From: CAWIJJ01 sp963836405
GTDB taxonomy: Bacteria > Acidobacteriota > Terriglobia > Bryobacterales > Bryobacteraceae
Reading direction: 5' to 3'
Length of the DNA stretch: 64,000 bases
Assembly: GCA_963836405.1 (NCBI GenBank)
Contig: CAWIJL010000003.1
Location: 186,001-250,000 of the forward strand
Below are positions 46,831 to 56,030 of this stretch, piece by piece (the first letter of the stretch is position 1; each line of letters starts with the position of its first letter). The position numbers and the translations under genes were made by a program. The notes under the pieces were generated by a model. The model was not told the origin of the DNA. It saw only the letters and a list, made by a program, of their open reading frames with translations, and ran no database searches.

Positions 46831-48135
46831 ATGAAGAACATCATTATCCTGGGATCCCAGTGGGGAGACGAGGGCAAGGGGAAGATTGTGGACCTCTTCT
46901 CCGAGCGCTTCGATATTGTTGCGCGTTATCAAGGCGGCCACAATGCGGGTCACACCGTCTTCATCGGTGAAAGGAAGTTCATTCTGAAGTTGATACCGAG
47001 CGGTATCCTGCGTCCCGGACGCAGGGCCGTCATCGGCAACGGGCTCGTCGTGGACCCCGCCGCCCTCCTCTCCGAAATCGACGCGCTGGAAGGGGCAGGC
47101 GTGGATGTGCAAAAGAGCCTCTCCATCAGCAACCGCGCCCACGTGCTGTTCCCGGCGCACCGCATGATGGAAAAAATGTCCGAAGAGCGGCCCGGACGCA
47201 TCTCCATCGGAACCACCTCCCGCGGTATCGGACCCTGCTACGAAGACAAGATCGGCCGCCGCGGCATTCGCTTCGCCGACCTGCTGGACCGCGATTTCTT
47301 CCGCGGCCAATATGCCTCCGTAATGGAAGAGAAAGAGACCATCGCCAAGGCGTTCGGGATTTACGAGGAGACCGATTTCGCCGCCATTCGCGAGCAGTAC
47401 GAATCGTTCGCCGAACGCATCCGCCCCATGGTGTGCGATACCGCCGCGCTGCTCGACCAAGCGATGCGCGACGGCAAGCGCATCCTGTTCGAAGGCGCGC
47501 AGGGCACCATGCTCGACATCGACCACGGCACCTATCCGTTCGTTACGTCATCGAACGCCAGCGCGGGCGGCGCCTGCACCGGCAGCGGAGTCCCTCCCAC
47601 CCGCATCGGCGGCATCATCGGTGTGTCCAAGGCGTACATCACCCGTGTCGGCGGCGGTCCGTTCCCGACCGAGGCGCTGGACGGCGCGGGCGAACGCATC
47701 CGGGAGCGCGGTAAGGAGTTCGGCGCCGTCACCGGCCGTCCGCGCCGCTGCGGCTGGTTCGATGTCCCCCTGCTGCGCTACACCGCCATGATCAACGGCT
47801 TCGACAGCATCGTGGTCACCAAACTGGACGTGCTCGACGAGTTTGACAAAATCTCCGTTTGCGTCGGCTATCGCATCGGCGGCGAAACGCTTGCCGGCAT
47901 ACCGCCTACCGTGCGTGAGATCGAGCGCGTCGAACCCGTCTACGAATGCCTGCCGGGCTGGTCTACTTCCACTTTCGGCATCTCCTCGTACGACGAGTTG
48001 CCCGCTAAGGCCAAAGACTACCTCGCATTTCTCGAGCAGCGCACCGGTGTCGAAGTGGGCTGCGTCTCCACCGGCCCCGAACGAATGCAAACCGTGATCC
48101 GCAAGGGTTCGCGTCTCGAGCAGTTGATTGGCTGA
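46831..48135 (+). CDS. purA: Adenylosuccinate synthetase
   Basis: A 434-residue purine enzyme that joins IMP and aspartate using GTP, giving adenylosuccinate. The hallmarks are GSQWGDEGKGK near the N-terminus (P-loop and catalytic Asp), GGHNAGHT, the IMP loop RGIGPCYEDK and FEGAQGTMLDIDHGTYPFVTSSN. Length and order are complete. Divergent from the CARF-sigma54 regulator with a 95-bp gap; TAAACT at 46808-46813 could serve as its -10. Housekeeping gene with no oddity. Confidence 0.95.
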   Translation: MKNIIILGSQWGDEGKGKIVDLFSERFDIVARYQGGHNAGHTVFIGERKFILKLIPSGILRPGRRAVIGNGLVVDPAALLSEIDALEGAGVDVQKSLSISNRAHVLFPAHRMMEKMSEERPGRISIGTTSRGIGPCYEDKIGRRGIRFADLLDRDFFRGQYASVMEEKETIAKAFGIYEETDFAAIREQYESFAERIRPMVCDTAALLDQAMRDGKRILFEGAQGTMLDIDHGTYPFVTSSNASAGGACTGSGVPPTRIGGIIGVSKAYITRVGGGPFPTEALDGAGERIRERGKEFGAVTGRPRRCGWFDVPLLRYTAMINGFDSIVVTKLDVLDEFDKISVCVGYRIGGETLAGIPPTVREIERVEPVYECLPGWSTSTFGISSYDELPAKAKDYLAFLEQRTGVEVGCVSTGPERMQTVIRKGSRLEQLIG

Positions 48136-48175
48136 GAGCGAAACCCTTCGCCCTGCCGGGCCGTAGGAAATTGTG

Positions 48176-48997
48176 ATGCGTTGTATTTTGCTCGCTGCCC
48201 TGCTTCCTACCATCCTGGCCGCCCAGGACGCGCGCGCGATCATCCAGCGCGCCGTGGAACTCGATCGCCGCAACACCGAGATCGCGCGCAACTACACCTA
48301 TCTCCAGCGCGAAGAAGAACGGCGGATCGATAGCGCCGGGAAGATCAAGTCGCGCAAAATCCGCACCTTCGAGGTTATCCAGGTGGATGGTTCGCCCTAC
48401 CGCCGGCTGGTGGCCCGCGACGACCAGCCGCTCCCAGCCGAGGAACAGCGGGAGGAAGCCGAAAAACTCCAGAAGAGCAACGAGGAGCGGCTGAAAGAAA
48501 CCCCGTCGCAGCGCGAAAAGCGAGTCGCGGAAGCGCGCAAACGTGCGGAAAAACGGCGCGAGCCGCTCAAGGAGATGCTCGACGCGTTCAATTTCAAGTT
48601 GGCGGGGTCGGAAAAACTGAACGGTTTCGACACCTGGATCGTCGACGCCAGCCCGCGCCCCGGCTTCCGGGCCAAAACCCAGTCGGGCGCCATCCTGAGC
48701 AAGCTGAAGGCACGCTTTTGGGTGGAAAAAAAGGGCAATCAGTGGGTCAAGTTCGAAGCCGAGACCCTCGGAACGGTCACGTTCGGCGGCTTCATCGTCC
48801 GGCTCGGCAAGGGCAGCCATTTCTTCGGAGAACAGATCCGGATCAACGACGAAGTCTGGCTCCCGCACCGCTGGAGCATCGACGCATCGGCCCGGATTCT
48901 GCTGGTGAAAGCGATGCGCGTCGAGTACCTTTACACCTTCAGCGATTACCGGAAGTTTTCGGCTGAAAGCCGTGTTGTCTCCACGGGTGAGAAATAG
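48176..48997 (+). CDS. Secreted protein of unknown function
   Basis: 273 residues with a short signal peptide (MRCILLAALLPTILAAQ). The N-terminal part is a helical charged segment (AIIQRAVELDRRNTEIARNYTYLQREEERR, then a Lys/Glu/Arg-rich coiled coil at about 80-130). The C-terminal part has a beta fold reminiscent of LolA/LolB-like lipoprotein carriers (GFDTWIVDASPRPGF, KLKARFWVEKKGNQWVKFEAETLGTVTFGG, VEYLYTFSDYRKF). AGGAAA lies 8 nt before ATG 48176. Probably periplasmic; the carrier similarity is impressionistic. Confidence 0.7.
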   Translation: MRCILLAALLPTILAAQDARAIIQRAVELDRRNTEIARNYTYLQREEERRIDSAGKIKSRKIRTFEVIQVDGSPYRRLVARDDQPLPAEEQREEAEKLQKSNEERLKETPSQREKRVAEARKRAEKRREPLKEMLDAFNFKLAGSEKLNGFDTWIVDASPRPGFRAKTQSGAILSKLKARFWVEKKGNQWVKFEAETLGTVTFGGFIVRLGKGSHFFGEQIRINDEVWLPHRWSIDASARILLVKAMRVEYLYTFSDYRKFSAESRVVSTGEK

Positions 48998-49038
48998 CTG
49001 TTTCGCCTTTCATTCGCCTGCGGTAAACTGGAGGCAAA

Positions 49039-51720
49039 ATGCGGCTCATCACGGGACCTCCCGCGTCCGGTAAGACTGAACTGGTCCTCGAACGTTTTCG
49101 CTCGCGGGTTGGGGCAGGCGATTGGAGCGTTCGACTTCTCGTACCCACCACGACCATGGCGCAGCACCTGCAAAACAGGCTGGCCAGGGAAGGTCTCGTC
49201 TTCCGTACCGGCCTGGTGCAGACGCTCTCCCGCTTCATCGACTCCCTTGTTGAGGACGTCCCCCAAGCCTCGGAGGCGGTCTTGTACCTGCTCGTCGAAA
49301 AGGCCGTGGCGCGAGCAAACCGCCCCGAATTTGCCCGGGTGGCGAACCTTCCCGGCCTCTGGGCATCGATCGCCCAAACCATTCTCGAATTCTCCTCGGC
49401 CGGCTGCGATAGCGAGCGTCTGGCGCGATCTCTGCCACCCGCGCCGCTCAGCGATGCCTTCCTTGCGGTGTATCGCGAAGTAGATCGCGAGCTTGCCTTG
49501 CGCGGCTTGGCCTTGCGCGCCCGCCGTCTCGAGGCCGCCGCCTCCCGCATCCGCGAACGGGGCACCGGCGGCGTCGAGACCATCTGGCTCGACGGCTTCC
49601 ATGCCCTTCCCGAACCCGAGTTGGACGTGATCGAGGCGCTCGCCGGCAAAGCCGATGTGACCCTCGCGCTCACGGCCGCCAACGTGACCGATCGCATTAG
49701 GAAGCTATGCACCGGGCAGGAGCAAACCGCCCATCCCCGGCCGCATCCCGCGGTGGCCGTCGTCCCCGCTCCCTCGATCGAGCGCGAAGTGGAAGAGATC
49801 GCCCGCAGGATTGTCGGGCAGGCGGCTTCACGCCCGTTCCGCCAGATCGGCATCATCGTGCGTCAGCCCGAGCGGTACGTTCCCATTCTGCGGTCTACTC
49901 TCGAGCGGTTTGGGATTCCGGCCCGGTTTTACTTCGATTCCGGCCTCGCGCAGCACCCCGTCATTCGCCTGCTCACCGGCGCCGTGGATGCGATGCTCGG
50001 CGGCTGGGACCATGAGCAGGTGCTCGCGGCCCTCCGGCTCGCGCCGCGCTGGGCTGACTCGGACGCCGTGGACCGCTTCGATTTCGACGTTCGCAAACAG
50101 ATCCCCAACCAGGGTCTTGGCGCGTTGAAATCGCTGCTGCTCGGCAGGGACGGCGCCTGGCTGCCCGGCGCGGACAAGCTGATGCACAAGCTCGACGCTC
50201 TTGCCGGCCTGGAAGAACTGCGCTCCCTGGCACTTTCGCCGGCGGACTGGGCGGCGCGGTTGCTCACGTTGCGCAGCCTCTTCCGTCCCGCGCGGCCCGC
50301 GGAAGCGGCGAACCACGAAACGGCTCTGCTCTGGCGCAGCCAGGCCGAGGCTCTGAACCTGTTCGAAGAAGCCTTGCGCGAGGCGGTCCTGGTTCAGGAG
50401 CCGGACCGGATCCTGGGACTCGAGGAGTTCTGGCCGGCCGTCAAATCGCTCCTGCGCCTCAAAGTAATGCGGCTGCCCGACCCGCGCCGCAACGTCGTCC
50501 AGGTGCTCACCGCGCACGAGGCGAGGCAGTGGCTGCTTCCCGTCGTCTTCGTATGCGGCCTGGTGGAAAAGCAGTTTCCCCAGTTCCATCCGCAGAGCGC
50601 ATTTTTCGACGAATCGGCGCGTGTCGCCCTTAACGCTTCCGGGATCGCCCTCCGCACGGCCGCCGACTTCGAGCGCGAAGAAGAGGCGCTGTTCGATTCC
50701 GCGCTCGCCCGCTCCACCGTCCTCGCCACCCTCTCCTACCCCGAGTTCGACGCGCGCGGCGACGCCAATCTGCCGTCCCTGTTTCTGGGCAAAGTCATGG
50801 CTCCCGTCGAGCCGGCGCGTACCGTCCGGCCCCGGCCGCGCTCTGTTGCGGGTGTCCGCCCGCCCGCGCCCATCACCCACCCGCTGCTGCTCGGCGTGCT
50901 GCGCGAACGCAGCGCCAGGCTTCGTCCCACCGGCCTCGAGACCTATCTGCAATGCCCGTTCCAGTATTTCGCGCAGCGCACCCTGAAGCTCAAGGAGCCG
51001 CCCCCGCGACCCGCGGAGCGGCTGGATTTCATGACCCAGGGCAACATCGTGCACGAGGTGCTGAAAGAGTGGTGGCAGGATCCCCGGCCGATCGAGCCGG
51101 TCTTCGAGTCGGTATTCGCCCGCGCCGCCGCGGAAAAGTTTATTCCCGAGTGCTACCACACCGAGCGGCTCCGCAATGCCATGCTCCTCGACCTGCGCGC
51201 CTTCGCCGCCGCCGGCGATTGGCCGCGTGCCCGGTTCCAATCGCGCGTCGAAGAGCGGTTTGAATTGCCGCTCGAGGATGGCGTCGTGATCGCCGGACAG
51301 ATCGACCGCCTCGATGTAGCCGGCGGCCGCGCCTGGGTGGTGGACTACAAGTACAGCGGCGCGCAACGCACCAAAGGCCGGCAGAACGACGCCAACCTGT
51401 TGCAGGCTCCTTTGTATCTGCTCGCCGCCGAACGCTGTTTCGGATTCGAGCCCGCGGGCATGTACTACATCGGCCTCAAGGGCGGAGTGTTGTACGTCGG
51501 TTGGGGCGACGCGGAATCTCACGGGCTGCCGCGGTCCGAGCCCGTGCCCGCGAACTGGCTGCCCGCAACCGTGGACACCGTGCGCCGCATTCTCGGAGAA
51601 GTGCGGGCCGGCCGCGTGGAGCCCGCGCCGTCGGATCCGGCCGCCTGCCGTTACTGCGATTTTCGCGATGTCTGCCGCATGGACGCGCGCCAGGCCGAGG
51701 CAGTCGGGGAGACCGCGTGA
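49039..51720 (+). CDS. addB: AddB-like helicase/nuclease subunit with 4Fe-4S nuclease domain
   Basis: 893 residues. An N-terminal P-loop GPPASGKTE (6-14) and SF1-like body lead to a C-terminal RecB-family nuclease with VVDYKYSG. The iron-sulfur staple cysteines are all present: C639 (YLQCPFQYF), C870, C873 and C879 (CRYCDFRDVC). In AddAB this subunit recognises Chi-like sites and cuts the 5'-ended strand. TAAACT at 49024-49029 may be the -10. Its stop overlaps the addA start (GTGA at 51717-51720), so both subunits are co-translated. Double-strand-break repair role by family; the AddB name is by organisation. Confidence 0.85.
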   Translation: MRLITGPPASGKTELVLERFRSRVGAGDWSVRLLVPTTTMAQHLQNRLAREGLVFRTGLVQTLSRFIDSLVEDVPQASEAVLYLLVEKAVARANRPEFARVANLPGLWASIAQTILEFSSAGCDSERLARSLPPAPLSDAFLAVYREVDRELALRGLALRARRLEAAASRIRERGTGGVETIWLDGFHALPEPELDVIEALAGKADVTLALTAANVTDRIRKLCTGQEQTAHPRPHPAVAVVPAPSIEREVEEIARRIVGQAASRPFRQIGIIVRQPERYVPILRSTLERFGIPARFYFDSGLAQHPVIRLLTGAVDAMLGGWDHEQVLAALRLAPRWADSDAVDRFDFDVRKQIPNQGLGALKSLLLGRDGAWLPGADKLMHKLDALAGLEELRSLALSPADWAARLLTLRSLFRPARPAEAANHETALLWRSQAEALNLFEEALREAVLVQEPDRILGLEEFWPAVKSLLRLKVMRLPDPRRNVVQVLTAHEARQWLLPVVFVCGLVEKQFPQFHPQSAFFDESARVALNASGIALRTAADFEREEEALFDSALARSTVLATLSYPEFDARGDANLPSLFLGKVMAPVEPARTVRPRPRSVAGVRPPAPITHPLLLGVLRERSARLRPTGLETYLQCPFQYFAQRTLKLKEPPPRPAERLDFMTQGNIVHEVLKEWWQDPRPIEPVFESVFARAAAEKFIPECYHTERLRNAMLLDLRAFAAAGDWPRARFQSRVEERFELPLEDGVVIAGQIDRLDVAGGRAWVVDYKYSGAQRTKGRQNDANLLQAPLYLLAAERCFGFEPAGMYYIGLKGGVLYVGWGDAESHGLPRSEPVPANWLPATVDTVRRILGEVRAGRVEPAPSDPAACRYCDFRDVCRMDARQAEAVGETA

Positions 51721-54700
51721 GCGACATCCATTTCACCCCCGATCAGCTCGACGCCATGGATGTCTCCCGGCGCGGGCTGGACGCCTGCATCGTGGCCGGG
51801 CCGGGTTCCGGCAAGACCACCGTGCTGGTCGAGTATTTTGCGCGCCTCGTGGCGGCGGGCGTGGACCCGCTGCGCATTCTCGCCATCACCTTCACCGAAA
51901 AAGCCGCCGGCAACATGCGGCGCAAGTTGGGCGAAAAGTTCGCGTCCGACAACGCCCTGCGCGTGCGCCTGGAGCGGGCCTGGGTCTCGACCGTCCATGG
52001 TTTTTGCGCCCGCCTGCTGCGGGAAAACGCGGTGTTCGCCGGCATCGATCCCGAGTTTCACGTAGCCGATGAGCGCGAATCCTGGCGCTTGCAGCAGGAG
52101 TCCATCGCCGAGGCCATGGAGGAGTTGTTTCAGCACCAGCGGGAAGCCCTCCGCGCGCTAATTCGCGGACTCTCTTCGCAGGATTTCGAGGAAGCCGTCC
52201 TTTCCGCCTACGATGCGATGCGCGGCGCCGGCATCGGCGTGGAGGCGTTGCAGACTTTCCCGGTGCCCCCCGGCATCGGACTTCGCGATCTCTCCGAAAC
52301 GCTGGCCCTGCTTGCCCGCGAACCGGTGACGCAGTGGACGTACCCACAGAAGGAACAGCTCGCCTCCGCTCTTGCCGGCGCGCAACGGATTCTCCAGGCG
52401 GCCGGGCCGGGCCAGGCGCTGGCCGCTGTCGAGGAGTTCTCCTGCAATCTCAACCGCTGCCGGAAAGGCAACGCCGCCTACAGTCTCCTCAAGCAGCTCA
52501 AGTCCCAGGTGGAAGACTGCCGCTACTCCCTCATCACCGCTTTCTTCGAGCCGCAGCGCCGCCTCCTGCTCGATATTCTCGAGCGTTTCGACCGCATCTA
52601 TCGCGACCACAAGCGCCGCGAGGGCGCACTCGACTTCGCCGACCTCGAAGAGTATGCCGTGCGCCTTTTGGAGGAAGACGAGGAGACGCGCGCGCGCATC
52701 CGCTCCCAGTTCGACCACATCCTGATGGACGAGTTTCAGGACATCAACGGCCAGCAGGCAAAGCTGCTGCGCCTGGTGCGCCCGACCGACCGGTTCTACG
52801 CCGTGGGCGATATCAACCAGTCCATCTTCGGCTTTCGCCACGCCGAGCCGCAGGGCTTCCGCGAATATCGCGAAGACGTGGAACGGCGCGGGCGGCGCCT
52901 GGTGGAACTGACCCACAATTTCCGCAGCCGCCCCCAGATCCTGAGCGCTGTCGAAACCGTGCTTGACGACGCCGCCGGCATCGAGCCGCGCCCCCTGTGG
53001 GCAGGCCTGGATTTCGCAACCCCGCGGCCCGTCTGCGTGGAACTGATCGTCGCCCCGGAGCAGGAGTCCGAGGCCCGCTGGGTGGCCCGCCGCATTCTCG
53101 ACCTGCACGATGAGTTTGCGTTCCGCGACATGGCCGTGCTCGTGCGCAATACCGAAGTGCTGGCGGATTTCAGCGCCGCCTTCGACGCCGCCGGCATCCC
53201 GTACGTGGTGAACCGCGGCAGGGGATTCTACGAAAGCCGCGAAGTGAACGACCTCGCTCACCTCCTTCGCGTCATCGCCAACCCGCGCGACGAGATCAGC
53301 CTCGCCGCCGTGCTGCGCTCGCCGCTGGTGGGTGTGACCGATGAGGCCCTGCTCCATCTCAAGATGCGGGACAATCTGGGCGCCGGGCTCGCGCGCATGG
53401 ACGAAGCTGCTGCTGCCTACGATCCCGAGGACCGCAAGCGTCTCCTTCGTTTTCGCGAAAGCCTCCGCCGATGGCGCGCCCGCCGCGAATACGTTTCCTT
53501 TGACCGCCTCCTGATCGACGCCATGGATGATTGCGGTTACGCCTGCGAAAACGGCATTCGCGGCGAGGCCAACGTAGACAAGTTCCTGGCCCAGGCGCGC
53601 GCCGCCGCCGCGCACATGTCGCTCGACGAGTTCATTGAAGATCTGTCCCTGGTCCGCGCTTCCAATCCGCGCGAGCCGGATGCGCCGCCCGAGGACACCG
53701 CCGACACCGTCAAGGTGATGACCGTCCATTCCGCCAAGGGTCTCGAATTCCCGGTGGTATTTGTGGCCGCCCTGCACAAAGGCGTGGAAATGAATCCGCC
53801 CGTCGTGGCCTTCTCGAAGGAGTTCGGAATCGGCGCCCGCTGGAAAAACCCCGTCGCCCGCGAGGAAAAGGACGATCTGTTCCAGCACGCCATCCGCCAC
53901 GAGCGAAAGCGGCGCGAACTCGAGGAGGCCGGCCGCCTGCTGTACGTCGCCATGACTCGCGCCGAAGAGCACCTGGTGCTCAGCTTCTCCGGCAAGAAGC
54001 CGCAGCACTGGGCCGCAATCGTGGCCGCCAAACTTGCGATCGACCCGGAAACGCCGCGTGAAGAAGATGTCGCGCGGACGGCCCCGGACGGCGAAGAGTG
54101 GACCCTCCGCCTTCTGGTGGTCGATCGCGAGCCGGAGATGCCGCCCCGCCCCGCGATCGCCGAAGCGGCCCGCGAAGTCGAACTGCTCGCACTGCCGGAG
54201 GTCTCCGGGCAGCAGGACGCCAACGCCACGGTTACCGGCCTCTCGGCGTTTGCCAACTGCCCCCGCAAATACTACCTCGGTACCTATCTTGGATACGAAG
54301 GGCACGCGCGATCCGCCCCGCCGCCGGACGGCGGCCTCACCGCCGGAGAACTCGGCACCGCGGTCCACGCGCTGCTTGCCGGAAACGGCGGTCCCGATCC
54401 CGATCCGCAGGCTGTGCGCCTGGTCCAGGTATTTCGCGACAGCTCGCTGGGCCTGCGTGCCGCGCGCGCCGCCCGCGTGGAGCGCGAGTTCGACTTTCTG
54501 ATGGCGGTCGAAGACCTCGTCGTCCGCGGCCAGATCGACCTCTGGTTTGTGGAGAACGGCGGCCTGGTGATTGTCGATTACAAAACCGACGCCGTCACCG
54601 GACCGGAGGCGCATCAGCGCGCCCAGGAGTACGCCTGGCAACTTCGTCTCTACGCCATGGCCCTCGAGAAACTCACCGGATTGCCGGCCCGGGAAGCCTG

Positions 54701-54884
54701 GTTGCACTTCCTCAAACCGAATACGCCCGTGCGCGTAGACCTCACGCCTTCTCTACTCGAATCGCCCGAACAGATCGCCCGCGACTTTCAGGACGCGCAG
54801 GACCGGCTCGACTTTCCGCTCACCGAAGGCCCGCACTGCCGCCGCTGCAATTTCTACAAAGATCTGTGCCCCGCGCTGGGTTGA
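51717..54884 (+). CDS. addA: AddA-like UvrD-type helicase/nuclease with its own Fe-S-type cysteines
   Basis: 1055 residues from GTG 51717. Complete SF1A motifs are seen: AGPGSGKTT, ITFTEKAA, DEFQDINGQQ, GDINQSIFGFRHAEP, LTHNFRS, TVHSAKGLEFPVVF and YVAMTRAEEH. The C-terminal RecB nuclease has VIVDYKTDA and carries four cysteines placed as in an Fe-S staple: C848 (FANCPRKYY), C1041, C1044 and C1051. Classical AddA nuclease domains lack this cluster, so both subunits here appear to have it. It would form a double-strand-break resection motor with the preceding gene. Four bases separate it from the convergent hydrolase gene. Confidence 0.88.
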   Translation: MSDIHFTPDQLDAMDVSRRGLDACIVAGPGSGKTTVLVEYFARLVAAGVDPLRILAITFTEKAAGNMRRKLGEKFASDNALRVRLERAWVSTVHGFCARLLRENAVFAGIDPEFHVADERESWRLQQESIAEAMEELFQHQREALRALIRGLSSQDFEEAVLSAYDAMRGAGIGVEALQTFPVPPGIGLRDLSETLALLAREPVTQWTYPQKEQLASALAGAQRILQAAGPGQALAAVEEFSCNLNRCRKGNAAYSLLKQLKSQVEDCRYSLITAFFEPQRRLLLDILERFDRIYRDHKRREGALDFADLEEYAVRLLEEDEETRARIRSQFDHILMDEFQDINGQQAKLLRLVRPTDRFYAVGDINQSIFGFRHAEPQGFREYREDVERRGRRLVELTHNFRSRPQILSAVETVLDDAAGIEPRPLWAGLDFATPRPVCVELIVAPEQESEARWVARRILDLHDEFAFRDMAVLVRNTEVLADFSAAFDAAGIPYVVNRGRGFYESREVNDLAHLLRVIANPRDEISLAAVLRSPLVGVTDEALLHLKMRDNLGAGLARMDEAAAAYDPEDRKRLLRFRESLRRWRARREYVSFDRLLIDAMDDCGYACENGIRGEANVDKFLAQARAAAAHMSLDEFIEDLSLVRASNPREPDAPPEDTADTVKVMTVHSAKGLEFPVVFVAALHKGVEMNPPVVAFSKEFGIGARWKNPVAREEKDDLFQHAIRHERKRRELEEAGRLLYVAMTRAEEHLVLSFSGKKPQHWAAIVAAKLAIDPETPREEDVARTAPDGEEWTLRLLVVDREPEMPPRPAIAEAAREVELLALPEVSGQQDANATVTGLSAFANCPRKYYLGTYLGYEGHARSAPPPDGGLTAGELGTAVHALLAGNGGPDPDPQAVRLVQVFRDSSLGLRAARAARVEREFDFLMAVEDLVVRGQIDLWFVENGGLVIVDYKTDAVTGPEAHQRAQEYAWQLRLYAMALEKLTGLPAREAWLHFLKPNTPVRVDLTPSLLESPEQIARDFQDAQDRLDFPLTEGPHCRRCNFYKDLCPALG

Positions 54885-54888
54885 GCCT

Positions 54889-55818
54889 TCAGATCCTCTC
54901 CACGCGCCACACGAACTCGAGGATGCGCGCCGCCAGTTGGGAACGCAGAGCCGGCGGCATGTCATGTCCCATTCCTTCGATCAGCACCAGTTCCGCGCCC
55001 GGAATCGCTTCCGCCGTCGCCCGCCCGCCGCTCGCGTCGCACATGCGGTCCGCAAGGCCGTGGATCGCCAGTGCCGGAACCTGAAGATGCCGCAGCCGTT
55101 CGGTCCGGTCCCCGGAGGCAACCGTCGCCACCGCCTGGCGCGCGACGCCCGTCGGGTCGTGGCCGCGGTCGTAGGCAAGGCCCGCTCGCTCGGCGACTTC
55201 ATTTTCATCGGTCGAATACCCCGGCGAACCCACCGCGCGTCGGGCACGCAGCATCTGCTGAATCACCTCGTCGCGGGTGACCGCGCGAGGTCCGCCGAAC
55301 ATTTCGCGGAGCGCCTCCGGCGCAGCCTGCCCCACCGACCGGTTGCCCGTTGTCGACATCATCGAGGTCAGCGACCGGACGCGGTCCGGGTGCTCGATCG
55401 CCATGGTTTGCGCAATCGCGCCGCCCATGGATGCGCCGACAATATGTGCCTTCTCGAGGCCCAGCGCGTCCATCAACCCCACCGCGTCGGCAGCCATGTC
55501 CGAAAGCGTATACGATACCGACGAAAGGTCGCCGGCCAGCGCCGCCGGAAGGTCCGGAGGCGGGGCGTCCGTCAGGTGCGTGGAAAGCCCCGCGTCTCGA
55601 TTGTCGAAGCGGATGACTTGCAGGCCGCCGTCTGCCAGCGCCTGGCAAAACGCGTCCGGCCAATGGATCAGTTGCGCGGCCACACCCATGATCAGAAGCA
55701 CGCCGGGGGCGTCCGGATTTCCCATGCGCCGATACGCGATGTCGATCCCGGCCGGTCCCACCTTCGACGCAATTCCGTCCTCGAAACCAGCGCCGGATCC
55801 ATTCACCAATTCGGCCAT
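54889..55818 (-). CDS. Alpha/beta hydrolase (RdmC/aclacinomycin methylesterase-like)
   Basis: A 309-residue alpha/beta hydrolase. The nucleophile elbow is GASMGG, the oxyanion region VLLIMGVAAQLIHWP, the acid near IHGLADRMCD and the histidine in GMGHDMPP. The segment RFDNRDAGLSTHL is typical of the RdmC/esterase subgroup. No signal peptide is seen, so it is cytoplasmic. Substrate unknown; the following cluster holds several secreted esterases, but this one need not be related. Confidence 0.87.
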   Translation of the reverse strand: MAELVNGSGAGFEDGIASKVGPAGIDIAYRRMGNPDAPGVLLIMGVAAQLIHWPDAFCQALADGGLQVIRFDNRDAGLSTHLTDAPPPDLPAALAGDLSSVSYTLSDMAADAVGLMDALGLEKAHIVGASMGGAIAQTMAIEHPDRVRSLTSMMSTTGNRSVGQAAPEALREMFGGPRAVTRDEVIQQMLRARRAVGSPGYSTDENEVAERAGLAYDRGHDPTGVARQAVATVASGDRTERLRHLQVPALAIHGLADRMCDASGGRATAEAIPGAELVLIEGMGHDMPPALRSQLAARILEFVWRVERI

Positions 55819-55827
55819 GCTTTCCTC

Positions 55828-56030
55828 CTACTGCGCCGCTACCCTCACCACTCCGACCGGCCCTAACAGCCCCGAAGGCAACAGCGGCGAGTTGGCGCGG
55901 TAGAAGCGAATCGCCGTGTAGGTGTAGGTTTGAATACGCCGCTGACCTTCGCCCCGAACGGAGGATCCAGAGGATGCCAGCGCCCGGCCGTGCACCGATA
56001 CTTCAGCCAGGCCTCGCCGCGGGCGTCCAA
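55828..56030 (-). pseudogene. C-terminal remnant of a glycoside-hydrolase-like protein
   Basis: In this gene-free stretch one minus-strand frame reads ...GEGQRRIQTYTYTAIRF and RANSPLLPSGLLGPVG, ending at a stop at 55828-55830. The composition (Thr/Tyr/Ile/Phe/Asn) is unlike spurious frames here and resembles the closing 'P-L-x-P-S-G-L-L-G-P-V' of GH2/GH106-like sugar hydrolases (recollection). No start or upstream body exists: the CE15-like gene stop lies directly before it. It is probably a decayed fragment left by a deletion. Confidence 0.4.

Noticed and set aside
52158..54707. Long minus-strand frame (about 849 codons) opposite addA
   Set aside because: Antisense to a gene with complete helicase motifs; no recognisable domains.
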